Source: Rebecca billardiae RCC1528
Lineage: Eukaryota; Haptophyta
Direction: 5' to 3'
Length of the DNA: 64,000 nt
NCBI GenBank assembly: GCA_965240325.2
Contig: OZ251222.1
Coordinates: forward strand, 2,232,001 to 2,296,000
The translations under genes were made by a program, and so were the position numbers. Positions 1-11,600 of the stretch are shown in pieces. The notes beneath the pieces are model-generated. The model had not been told where the DNA came from, searched no databases, and was given only the letters and a program-made list of their open reading frames with translations. Position 1 is the stretch's first letter. The number at the start of each line of letters is the position of its first letter.

Positions 1-194
1 CCAGTGTGGTTGGCCGATATGAAAGGACCAGCGCCCGCCATGATGATGATAAAGGATAGCTCCGTGGCCGATGAGCTCCGGAAATCGACTGCAACTACCT
101 GCAGGACCTAGAAGACGATGGCGGCCCTTGTCCACCAGCTGCGCGTTGCCTTTCCAGCCTCCCGACACACTCGGTTATAACTCCGTTATAACGC

Positions 195-231
<37 letters not shown>

Positions 232-250
232 AGATTAATGTCGTCACTAC

Positions 251-344
<94 letters not shown>

Positions 345-861
345 GTCCGAATCAGACTCCGATCGTCAAAGCTGAAAGCACGGATTGCTGACGATGAGCA
401 CAGTCAGTCACAGCAGAGTCAGAGCAGCAGTCACTAAAGTCAGTGTTGTGACACTGACAGTCACACTGATGATGATAGATTGGCGCCGGGCAGTGCAGTG
501 AGCCTGTGCGTCACTCAGGACACTGCCACTGGACTGTGGACAATGGGCCTGATCGGTCATCAACTATCTACTATGTCAATAACGTGCGCGTGCGGACAAA
601 CTCGTTAACTGACTTATTATAATTCGATCGACTAATAAGTTGCAAGATGCAGTGATGCCCGCCATACAGTAACACGACAACGAACTAAACTTAGCAGGTG
701 GCAGCAGGTCACTACTCACTACCCCCATAGGCTACTATAGTACTACGGGACTCACAGCTAACGAAACTGTGGCGATCTGAGGCTTCTGACAATCTGACTT
801 CGAGGCTGTGAAGTGAAGCCGGACCGGCCCGCAGGCCCGCCGGACCTTGCGACGTACAATC
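1..861. other. intergenic region with microsatellites
   Basis: No convincing gene is visible. The stretch holds a TA dinucleotide run near 198-229 and an interrupted CT run near 254-340, followed by AT-richer sequence full of short CAGT/ACTG words. The last part is presumably the 5' flank of the kinase gene that starts at 862. A long antisense open frame covering much of the kinase is a GC-driven shadow. Confidence 0.7.
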
Positions 862-3162
862 ATGGCGGACGCGAGCGCCAATAACGCGCCTTTCTGGGTC
901 GACCCCGAGGGCCGCGAGTACCGGCGCGTGCGCGACATTGGCCGCGGGCAGTACGGCCTCGTGAGCCTGCTGCAGCGCATCGGCGATGCTCACAAGCGCG
1001 TCGTCAAGGCGGTCAACTTGAGCGGCCTCTCCGCGGCCGAGCGCGACGCTGCGGCTCGCGAGGTCGTGATCCTGCAGAAGCTGCGCCACCCGAACATCAT
1101 CGAGTACATCGACAGCTTCGAGAGCGGGGAGGGGTCGAGCGCCGCGCTGAACATCGTGATGGAGCACGCTGACGGCGGCACGCTCGCCGAGCGCATCGCT
1201 GAGCAGTACGGCGAGCCGTTGGACGCGGGGCTCGTGCGCTCGTGGTTTGCGCAGCTCGCGTCCGCGCTCGCGCACGTGCACGCGGCGCGCGTGCTGCACC
1301 GGGACCTGAAGACGGCGAACGTGCTGCTGCACCGCGAGCGCATCAAGCTGAGCGACTTCGGCATCGCGCGGCCCCTCTCGACCATGTCCGAGTTCGCCAA
1401 GACCACCATCGGCACGCCATACTACCTGAGCCCCGAGATGATCACGGGCAAGCCGTACGATGCCAAGTCGGACGTGTGGGCGCTGGGCGTGGTGCTGTAC
1501 GAGGTGGCGACGCTGGAGCGGCCGTTCCAGGGGGACAACCTGCACGTGCTCGGCCGGCGCATCGTCGAGAACAAGCCCACGCCGTCGGAGGAGAGCGCCG
1601 CAGGCCGCGTGCAGCCGCCGGGCGTGCACAGGCTGATCGCGCGCTGCCTCGTGACTGAGCCCGCCGAGCGCGCGACTCTGGACGAGCTGCTCGACGACGA
1701 GTGCGTGCGCGAGCTCGCGCGCGCGCTGTCGGCGGACGTCGCGTCGCCGCCGGGCCGGCCGACCGGGCGCGAGGAGTCCGCCGCCGCCACGCCCGCGCCG
1801 ATCATCCCTCAGCGCTCCTCCAGCCTGGGCAGCGCTGAGCGCAGCGCCATGCACGGCCTGCTCAGCCCTATGGCGTCGAGCGGCGGCTCGGACGCAGTGG
1901 CGGGCTCGGCCGTGCTCACGGTGCTGCGCGAGCTGCGCGAGCCCCTCGACGGCGCGCGCGGCGAGCAGCAGGCGTTCTCCGCCAACCTGGGCCACACCGC
2001 GGCGACGCCGACGAGCACCCGCGACGGCGGCGTGCAGTCTATCAGCTGGAACCTGATCACCGAGCTCGGGCACGAGGCGGTGGTCGCGCTCGCGCTCGGG
2101 AGCGCGATGAATGGCGCGCTCACGCAGCGCGGCGCGGTCTTCACGTGGCTCCCGCCGGGGGCCGAGCCCACGGACATGTGCAGCACCGGGCGCCCGGCCG
2201 CGTGCAAGCCGCTGCTGCGGCTCGGAACGGTGCGCGCCCTCGCACTCAGCGCTGAGCGCCTGCTCGCCATCGTCGACGGCGGCGGCGCTGCGGCGGCGGG
2301 CACGCCGGGCGCGGCGGGCGCGCGGATGCCGGGCGCGGGCGCGCTCTTCGAGTGGGAGAGCGGGCGGCCGCTCACGCAGCTCGCGCTGCCGCTGCCAGTT
2401 GCGCTCGTCGCGGCCGGCGACGACCACTGCGCCGCCGTGTGCGTCGACGGCTCGCTGTTCACCTGGGGCCGCGGCGAGTGCGGCCAGCTCGGCCACGGCG
2501 GCGAGCTCTGGGGCGTGCTTGAAGCCTCGGTCGACGGCCTTCGAGAGCCGACGAGGGTGGAGGCGCTGGCGCCGCACGTCGTCACGCGCGTCGCGTGCGC
2601 GCGCGAGCTCACGGTCGTGCTCACGGAGGGGGGCGAGTGCTACGTGTGCGGCATCAACGACTGCGGCCAGGCCGGCGAGGGCGCGGGCGGCGGCGGGGCC
2701 CACGACGAGGTCGACGGGCATGACGAGATCGTGATCGAGCCGCGGCCGGTCCGGAGCGACGAGCTCCGCGCGGCGAGGCCGCGTGACATCGCGTGCAGCT
2801 CGACCCATGTGGCCGTCGCGACGTCGACAGGGCACGTGTTCACGTGGGGCGACGCGAGCGACGGACGGCTCGGCCGGCGGCTGGTGGGTCTCGCCGACGC
2901 CACGCACACCGGCACCCCCGGGCGCGTCGAGCTGCGCGACGCGTGGGCCGTCGCATGCGCGCCCGACCACACGCTCGCAACGACCGGCGATGGCGCCCTC
3001 TTTGCGTGGGGCATGATCCGCGGCGTGGAGACGGCGCGCCCCACACGCGTCGTCAGCGGCGGCCTGGCTGACGCGCGCTTCGTCGCCATCGCTGCGTCGG
3101 AGTGGGTGACCTGCGCACTCGCCACCGTGCCCACGCCGGACGACGGGGCAGCGGCTCCCTAG
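862..3162 (+). CDS. NEK-family Ser/Thr kinase with C-terminal RCC1 repeats
   Basis: Protein of 766 aa. The kinase domain spans about residues 20-280. It has the glycine loop GRGQYG (27-32), the ATP-binding Lys in VVKAV (K49), HRDLKTAN with catalytic D148, DFG (D165), and a TPYYLSPE activation-segment end. After a low-complexity linker, about residues 380-765 carry RCC1-type blades such as HCAAVCVDGSLFTWGRG and GQLGHGGE. Kinase plus RCC1 is the layout of animal NEK8/NEK9, which act in cilia and mitosis, so a ciliary or mitotic role is inferred. The first ATG is at 862 (MADASANN); the frame runs 15 nt further upstream only through a TTG. No intron is needed. A plant-type or other RCC1 kinase is the alternative, but HRDLKTAN and TPYYLSPE favour NEK. 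Confidence 0.9.
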   Translation: MADASANNAPFWVDPEGREYRRVRDIGRGQYGLVSLLQRIGDAHKRVVKAVNLSGLSAAERDAAAREVVILQKLRHPNIIEYIDSFESGEGSSAALNIVMEHADGGTLAERIAEQYGEPLDAGLVRSWFAQLASALAHVHAARVLHRDLKTANVLLHRERIKLSDFGIARPLSTMSEFAKTTIGTPYYLSPEMITGKPYDAKSDVWALGVVLYEVATLERPFQGDNLHVLGRRIVENKPTPSEESAAGRVQPPGVHRLIARCLVTEPAERATLDELLDDECVRELARALSADVASPPGRPTGREESAAATPAPIIPQRSSSLGSAERSAMHGLLSPMASSGGSDAVAGSAVLTVLRELREPLDGARGEQQAFSANLGHTAATPTSTRDGGVQSISWNLITELGHEAVVALALGSAMNGALTQRGAVFTWLPPGAEPTDMCSTGRPAACKPLLRLGTVRALALSAERLLAIVDGGGAAAAGTPGAAGARMPGAGALFEWESGRPLTQLALPLPVALVAAGDDHCAAVCVDGSLFTWGRGECGQLGHGGELWGVLEASVDGLREPTRVEALAPHVVTRVACARELTVVLTEGGECYVCGINDCGQAGEGAGGGGAHDEVDGHDEIVIEPRPVRSDELRAARPRDIACSSTHVAVATSTGHVFTWGDASDGRLGRRLVGLADATHTGTPGRVELRDAWAVACAPDHTLATTGDGALFAWGMIRGVETARPTRVVSGGLADARFVAIAASEWVTCALATVPTPDDGAAAP

Positions 3163-4020
3163 TCCTAGAGCAGGCTACTCTAGAGCTAGCTGCTACAGTT
3201 TGTCGTTTTAATGTGCGTAAGGCTCACGGTGGCCGAGGTTGGCCGCGCCATCCTTCATCGCCGCACCAGTCTCCGAAGAGAGACCTGGAAACGCACTGGT
3301 GAGTAGTGCCAACCAAGGGTAGTAAGGGTGAGCAACTCCGCTGGCGACAGCCGCGGAGGTCGGGAGGGCTCTGGTTGCCTCGGCGCCCGGTGCGAGCGGA
3401 GCGGAGCGAGTACTATGAGCGGCGGAGGGCGCTGAGGAGGCGCACGGCGTGAGGCGCAGCGTCGGCCGAGACGGTCCGCGAAAGCAGCAGCAGTGTGCCT
3501 CGCTTTGGCCCGAGCGCCGTCCTCCGCGTGGCCTCCTTCCCGCCTTGGAGCAGCACGCATGCGCGCGCCGCCACCTCGAAGGCGGCACAGGCTTGGTCGG
3601 AAGACCGCGCGCGTGTGGCGCGCGACTTGGTCGACCGCGTGCGCGCGCTGCCGCCGCCGTGCCCTCGTTGTGGAATACCCGCTTTCGTCGTATTATGGCG
3701 GGCTTTATTAATTGACAAATGACAATAGCTCGATCTCGGTCGGAATCGTATCATCCGTATGGCGGTTGTCGTATTGAATTTACCCACGAGACGGGTAATT
3801 GCTGCGATTTGTGAGAGCGAAATATCAAGCGCCATGCAAAATCTGTGTATAATATGTTGTTATCTTCGTCAAAGCGGCGCTTCTCTCGCAGTTCCATCCG
3901 TTTCGCTCCCTCGCGCTCGAAGGCGTTCCCTTGTCTCCGAATCGACGCCATCGGCGGAGCGGTTTTCGAGCACCGCGTTGCAGGGTCGCTCTCGGCTTGG
4001 CAGCGCGCGCCGGCGAGGCC
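3163..4020. other. intergenic region between kinase and polycystin-like gene
   Basis: No confident gene. A 75-codon frame on the + strand (3495-3722) ends with a protein-like stretch containing CPRCG, but it starts at GTG, overlaps another open frame and has no recognisable domain. The AT-richer part from about 3690 to 3870 is probably promoter and 5' UTR of the downstream gene. Confidence 0.5.
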
Positions 4021-5648
4021 ATGAAGATCAAGGGCGCGCACTCGCGTATGGTCGTGGCCGCATTGCTCGCCACGTGCGCGTACGCGGCGGTGGAACAGGG
4101 TCAACCGCCTTCCTCCTCGAACTTCCCGCCGTTTGGTCTCCCGCCACTCGGCTCGCCGCCTCTCGGCGCGCCGCCTGGCGCGGCTCCATCTCCGGCAAAT
4201 ATCGCTGCACCGCCGGCGTCGTCGCCCAACCCGTCGCCTCTTGGCGCGCCGCCTGGAGCGCCCAACTCTCCGAGCGGCTCGTCCCCGGCTCTTCCGCCTC
4301 TGGGAGCGCCGCCGGGCTCGCTCAATCCGCCGGCGCTCTCACCGGCCGGCGCTCCGCCGATGGGCGGCTCTCCGCCGAATGCGCCACCAACGGCGCCGAC
4401 GGGCGGTGCGCCGCCAATGGGCGGCTCTCCGCCGATGGGCGGCGCTCCGCCGATGGGCGGCTCTCCGCCGAATGCCCCACCGATGGCGCCGACGGGCAGT
4501 GCGCCGCCAATGGGCGGCTCTCCGCCGATGGGCGGCGCTCCGCCGATGGGCGGCTCTCCGCCGAATGCCCCACCGATGGCGCCGACGGGCGGTGCGCCGC
4601 CAATGGGCGGCGCTCCGCCGATGGGCGGCGCTCCGCCGAATGCCCCACCGATGGCGCCGACGGGCGGTGCGCCGCCGATGGGCGGCGCTCCGCCGATGGG
4701 CGGCGCTCCGCCGATGGGCAGCGCGCCGCCGATGGGACAACCGCGCGGAGGCGTGCCGCCGGGCATGGCGCCAGTGTCGCCACCGTCCAACCTGCCACCG
4801 TTCAACCTGCCCCCCTTCAGCTTCGGCCTCCCGCCGTCCGGCGTGCGGCCCACGACGCCGCCTTCCGGCGTGGGGCCTGCGGCACCACCGTCTGGCGTGG
4901 GTCTCTTTGCGCCGCCGTCGACCGGCGTGGGCCCCACGGCTCCCCCGACATCTGAAGCCCAGCCGCCTGCCGCCGCGCCCGCGTCTCCGCCGGCGACGGT
5001 CGCGCTGCCCCCTGCAGTCTCGCACACGCCGCCAGCCTCACCGCCGGCAGCCAACCCACCGGCGCTCGCGCCGCCCACGCCGCCGCCGCCACCGCCGCCC
5101 ACGCCGCCGCCCGCGCTGCCGCCGCCACCGCCGCCCACGCCGCCGCCGCCACCGCCGCCCACGCCGCCGCCCGCGCTGCCGCCCGAAGTCACGCTCCCTC
5201 CGATCTCGTTTGCCTTCCCACCCGCGGCGACACCGCCGGGTGCCAAGCCTCCCGGATCGCCGCCGGCGCTGGCGCTTCCTCCGACGTCGCCGAATCAGCT
5301 CGAGTTCACGTTCCCGCCGATCCCCAAGGTTGCCTCCCCGCCGGGCGCAACGCCGCCCGCGTCGGCCCCGACGGCGCTGCCGCCCGCGTCGCCGCCGACG
5401 GCGCTGCCGCCCAAGCCCGAGCTTGACCTCCCACCCGCGTCGCCTCCGGCCGTGCTTCCGCCGCCGCCGCAGATCGCTCTCCCGCCAGGCCTGCCGCCCT
5501 TCACGTTCGTCTTCCCGCCATTGGCGACGCCGCCCGCGACGCTGAGTGCCCCCCCGCCTCCGCTCCTCCCGCCACCTCCGCCGCCGAGCCCGCCGCCAAG
5601 CCCGCCGCCGAGCCTTCCGCCGCCGCCGCCGCCCTCGCCGCCGCCCTC

Positions 5649-5681
<33 letters not shown>

Positions 5682-8600
5682 TACGCCGCCGCCTACGCCG
5701 CCACCCACGCCGCCGCCCTCGCCGCCACCCGCGCCGCCGCCGCCGCCACCGCTCGCGCCGCCGCCCTTTGCGCCTCCCACGCCGCCGCCGCCTCCACCTC
5801 CGCTCTCGAACAACACCATGCTCACGGCCGTCGTCGGCGGCGCGCCGGCCCGCGTCGACGCGGGCGCGCTGAACGTGCCCGACAACTCGACGCTCTTCTG
5901 GCGCGAGCGCGGCGCCGCGACCGACTGCGCCGCCGCCACGCCCGACTCGGCGCTCGGGGGCGTGCAGACGGTGGAGGGCGGCGAGGCCCTCTTCGACATG
6001 GGCCGGCCGGGCCCCGTCTTCCTCCTGTGCGTGCAGCTCCCCGGCGCGGACGGCCCCACGCCGCTCCCCGCCGAGCTGAGTGTGTACGAGGTGGTGGGCG
6101 CGGACCGCGCGCACGTCGTCGAGCGCGTCGCGACGGTCGTCACGTTCAGCGTGGAGCCCGCGCCCGAGGCGGGCGACGAGGCCGGCTGGGCGGACGCGTC
6201 CGCGGCCGACTGCTCCTCGCTGCTCATCGGCCTGCAGCGCGTCGCGGAGGACGGCTCCGCCACCTTCGAGACCAGCGGCGTCGCGCTCGGCCTGCGCCTC
6301 TGCTACCGGCACGCGGCCGCGTCCAGCGTGCAGCTCTACCCGGCTCTCACGCTGGATGTCTTCGGCCTGAGTGGCCTCTCGCTCAGCCCCGGCGCCGTCA
6401 GCGGCGGCGTGGCCGTGCTGGGCTTTGGATCGGCGACGACCTTCGGCTTCAACGGCACGGGCGTGGCCGATGGCGACGCCGTGCGCCTCGTCGCCGCGCC
6501 CGAGTACGGCGCCGCGGACGTGGACTGCGACGAGCCGGCACACGTGCTCTCGGCGGCGGACGCGACCGTGGTGGGCGGGCAGGCGGTGCTCACGCCGGAG
6601 CTGCCGCTCGTCGACGGCGCGATCCCCGCCGGCATCGAGATCGGAGTCGTCTGCTACCGCTTCGGCCCGAGCGGCAGCTTTGTCGCGTACGACGCCTTCC
6701 ACGGCGGCGCGGAGGTCGCAGAGGCCATCCCTCAGCTCCGGCCGGTCGTGGTCACGGGCCCGTCGCTCGTCGTCGGCGTGCTCGGCGTCGAGAAGACGAT
6801 CTCGCTCCAGGGCGTGAACGCGCAGCTGCTGACGGACGTGCCGGCGTCGTGGGCGGACGCCGAGGACACCGCGTGCGAGAGCGCGCCCAGCGTAACGTTT
6901 GGCGGCGAGCTCAGCGCGCAGGGCGGCGCGCTCTCGTTCACGGCCCTCAGCACGACGGCGGGCGGCGCGCGCCGGCTGTGCGCCACCGTCTTCGGCACGG
7001 TGACGCTCTCGCTGCCGGTGCTGCTCGAGGTGAACGACGTGAGCGGCCCGGCCGACACGCGCGCGCTCGTCGGCAGCCAGGTCAACGTCACCTTCGACGG
7101 CCACGGCGTCGGCGCGGGCGACCTCGCCTTCTGGTCGGCCGCGGACGCCGACTGCTCGACGGTCGACAGCGACTACGGCGGCGTGAGCGCGGTCGGCACA
7201 GACGGCCGCGCCGCCTTCCTCGGCGCGGAGGGCGGCGAGGCCCTCGCGCTCTGCTACGCCTTCGTCGACCCGGCGGTTCGCGGGCACAACCCGTACAAGC
7301 GCTACCCCGCGCTCACCCTCGACTTCCAGCTCGTCACCTCGCCCGTGCTCTCCTTCCTCGTCGTGGGCGTGGCCGAGACCGTCAGGTTTGGCGGGTACGG
7401 GCTGCGCGACGGCGACGAGGCCAAGTGGCTGCCCAAGCCGGCGGAGGGCGGCGTGGACTGCGCGTCGCTCGGCGGCGCGGAGGCGCTGGTCGGCGGCAAC
7501 GCCACCTTCACCGCCGCCGACACCGCGCGCGGCGACGAGTACGTGCTCTGCTTCAACCACGGCGGCGCGGGCTTCCGGCCTTACGAGAGCCTCCGGCTGC
7601 GGCTCGCCGGGCTTGTGGGGCCGGCGGCGCACGTCGCCGTCGCCGGCGCGGTCGAGCGCATCACGCCGCCGAGCGAGAGCCTGCTCGTGCTCGGCGGCAA
7701 CAAGGGCTACTGGGCGGCCGCCGGCACGACCGAGTGCACGGGCGTGGCCGACGCCGACTTTGGCGGCGAGTGGACCGTGCAGCAGTCGGCGGCGGGCAAC
7801 GTGTTTGCTGACTACACGCCGCTGGTGAGCGCGTCCGGCCTCGTCCTCTGCTTCCAGTTCTCGGGCGTCTCGCTCTCGCCGCTCGGCGCCGACGGCACGG
7901 CCGTGATCAGCGCGCCCGAGCCGTACAAGCTGTACACAGACATCACCCTCGACGTGTACGGCCTCGAGTCCACGCAGCTGAACGCGCAGGCGGTCGTGCG
8001 CGCCGACTACACGACCGTCGCGTTTAGCGGCCTCGGCGTCTCCTCCGCCGACACGGCGTTCTGGGTGGCGGCGAGCACGGCGAGCTGCGCGGCGGGCGCG
8101 CGGCTGCGCTTCGGCGGCCTGCAGCAGCTCAACGGGAACCTGCAGGCCACCTTCAACTTCAAGCAGGGCGGGCTCGGCTTCAAGCTGTGCTACACGTTCG
8201 CGGGCGAGCCGGCACGCCTCTACTCGGGCATCACGCTCGACGTGTACGCCGTCACCGGCCCGGCGGTCTCGATCGCCATCGACCAGGAGCCCCAGACCAT
8301 CACCTTTGCGGGGCCGGGCGTCGGCGCGGGCGACCAGGCGTACTGGCAGTTTGCCACGCCGTCCACCGCGTGCTTCGGCGAGCCGAACCCGCTCGTGATG
8401 TCGGCGCCGCTCACCGTCGGCGCGCGCGGCGAGGTGAACGCCACGTTCACGCTGCCCGAGCCCACCTCCGAGTTCCTCGCCGGCTTCGGCGGCCTCGTGC
8501 TCTGCTACCGCTTTGGCGCGGACGCGGCGCAGGCGTGGACGCGCTTCCCCGCGTCGACCGTCTCCGTCACGTACGCCGACGACCCGTTCTCGCGCGCCTC

Positions 8601-11600
8601 CTTCAGCAGCGTCGTGCCGACCGGCGCGGCGTACGGCGTCGAGACGTCCGTGACCATCTTGGGCTCGGGCTTCGGCCTCGCCATCGACTCGTTCGACGTG
8701 GTCAAGTGCGTGTTCGACGGCGTGCGCACGGCGGCCGTCTCCATCACCGCCACGGCCATCGTCTGCCTCACGCCCGCGCGCAGCAGCGCCGAGCTCTCAG
8801 TCGAGGAGGTCGCCATGCAGATTGTCGCCGAGGTGCCGGACCTTGGCCTGCAGCCGCTCGGTGTGATCAGCGACTTTGCCTACTACGACGCGAGCGCGGC
8901 GCTGCTCTCGGCGATCTCGCCCGCGGGCGCGCCGCAGGGCACGACGGGGCGCGAGGTCGCGCTCAGCGGGAGCGGGCTCAGCGACTTCGGCCGCGTGCGC
9001 GTGCGCTTCGGCGGCAGCAGCATCGTGTCGGCCGATCTGATCGAGGGCGAGGAGGAGGGCGAGATCCGGTGCGAGGCGCCCTACGTCTCGCCCACCGCGA
9101 CGCCGCGCGCGCTCAGCGTCGAGGTCTCGCTCAACGGCCAGACGTACGTCGAGTCGACGCTCACGTTCGAGTCGTACTCCGCCATCATCGCGTCGGGCAC
9201 GCCGACGGGCGGCCCCCTCGGCGGCAGCACCGTCGTCACGCTCACGGGCACCGGCTTCGTGCCCGGGCTGAGCGACGACGCCGTCTGCTTCTTCGTCAGC
9301 GCCGCGGGCGAGTCGATCGAGTCGAGCGCGACGATCGTGAGCGACGAGCAGGCGGAGTGCGCGAAGCCGCTCGTCGCCGCCGGCGCGTACACCGTCGAGC
9401 TCGCGCTCAACGGGATCGACCGCGTGCCCACCTTCTTCGACGACGTCGACTTCGAGGTGTACGACATCGAGAGCGTCGCCGTCGCGCGGCTCGAGCCGCC
9501 GGGCGGACCGGTCGCAGGCGGCACACGCGTCACCGTCTTCGGCACCGGCTTCAAGGTGTTCGGCCCCGATCAGTTCTGCTGCGTGTTTGGTGGCTCGGGC
9601 GCGTGCGACGCGGCGGCGACGCTCCTGCAGAACGACCCGCTCACCGGCGCGAGCCGCGCGCGGTGCGTCACGCCCGCCGTCTCCGCGGGCGCGAGCTCCG
9701 TCGAGGTGAGCCTCAACGGCGGCGGCGCCGCATCCACGACGGACTCGGCCGTGCGCTTCTGGTACTACGCGCGGCCGGTGCTCGACGCGATCGTGCCGGA
9801 CGAGGGGCTCGGCGACGGCGGCGAGCCCACGCTGATCACCGGCTCGGGCTTCCGCGCGCTCGCCGACGCGCCCATCGAGCACGCCGGCGCGGCGCTCGCC
9901 TCGTACGTGCGCGTCCGCTTCGGCCCGACATATGACGAGCCTCCGAGCGAGCTGAACGCAACTGGGATCGCGCAGCTGAGCACGTGGGGCGCGCAGGGCG
10001 TGGCCAACGTGACGGTCGCGCTGAACGGGCAGCAGTACGACTCGCTCGGCTCGGTGCCCTTCCTCTTCAAGGAGCTGCACACGCCCGCGCTCGTCTTCGT
10101 CGGCTTCGACTCGACGGCGACGCAGCTGGTCGTGCAGTTTGACGAGCAGCCGACCAACCGCGGCGGCATGTCGGGCGTCGACCTGTGCTCGCTCGTGCTC
10201 ACCGATTCGACGGTGGCCGAGATCCGCGGCGGCTCGAGCGACGAGCCCGAGTGCTTTTGGGTGGACGACTCGACGATGCGCGCCAATCTCAACTTCCAGA
10301 CGTCCCTCCGCCCCGGCAGCACGATCGGCCTGCGCGACCGCGTCGTCGCGCCGCGCGACTGGCGCGTCGCGGGCACGTCCGATCCGTGCAGCGCGACCGA
10401 CGCGTCGCCGTACTACTGCACGCTCAGCGAGAGCATGGCGATCGACTTTGACGAGCCGTGCGTGGGCGGCTGCCCCGTGCCCGTCGCGGACATCTCGGGC
10501 GTCTCGCAGATCTCCTTCTGCCCCGGCGAGAGCTTCTCGCTCGACGGCCGCCTCTCGAGCAACGGCGGGATCGTGCCGCTGCGCTTCACGTGGCGCGTCG
10601 TGTCGAACCTCACCGACTTCCCCAGCCAGATCACCGCGAAGCTCGCGCCGTTCAACGCGGCGAACGGCGGCGCGGGCTCGTCGACGATCACGCTGAGCGA
10701 CCTGCCCGGCGAGAGCTACGTCTTCGCCCTGCGCGTCAACTCGTTCCTCGGCATCTCCTCGCCCGTCACGCGCTGGCCGCTCGTGCGCACCGGAGGCGCG
10801 TCGCCGACGATTGTGATCGACGGCGCGTCCGAGCAGAGGGTGCTGCCGTCGTCGGCCGTGAGCGTGCAGGCGGCGGCGACGGTCGCGGCGTGCTTCGAGG
10901 GCAGCTCGAACCAGATCGACTTCCTCTGGGCGAACGACCTCACCCTCGTCACCGCGACTAGCGCCGCGTCCAGCGCGCGCGTGAACATCACCAACCCGAC
11001 CAAGTCTGCCATCGCCTTCTCGCGCTTCACGTTCACGCCTGGGCTCACGTACCAGCTCACGCTCACCGCGAGCATGCCGGGGTTCAGCGACGCGACGACG
11101 ACGGCGAGCGTGCGCCTCGTCGTCGAGCGGGTCGACCTGCAGGCCGTCATCTCGGGCGGCGCGCGCACCGTCGGCCAGGGCAACCCGGTCGTGGTCGACG
11201 CGTCCGCCTCGTTCGATCCCAACGTGCCGCTGGCCGAGAGCGCGGCGGGCCTGCAGTTTGCGTGGGCGGTGCGGCGGCTGAACGGCACGCTCTCCACGGC
11301 GTTCGATCTCGGCGCGCTGGCGACGAACGAGTCGGTGCTCACGCTCCCCGGGGGCACGCTCGCCGCCGGCCCCGACGGCTCGAGCACGTACGAGGCGAGC
11401 CTCGAGCTCAGCAAGCCGAGCGCGTCGCTCCGCGCGAGCGCGAGCGTGCTCATCACGGTCGTCGTCGACTCGGTGCCGGTGATCACGTTCGTGCCGCTCA
11501 CGCAGGCCAAGTACAACCCGCGCTTCACGCTCGCGACCGAGCGTCTGAACGTCGAGGCGAGCGTCGCACCCGCGCCCGGCTCCGAGGTGCCCGATGGCGG

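Noticed and set aside
712-2970. 752-codon antisense frame over the kinase gene
   Set aside because: Low-complexity Arg/Ala composition with no motif; the sense frame has all kinase and RCC1 motifs.
3931-4020. Upstream extension of the polycystin-like gene
   Set aside because: It begins at TTG, and the ATG at 4021 is immediately followed by a signal peptide.
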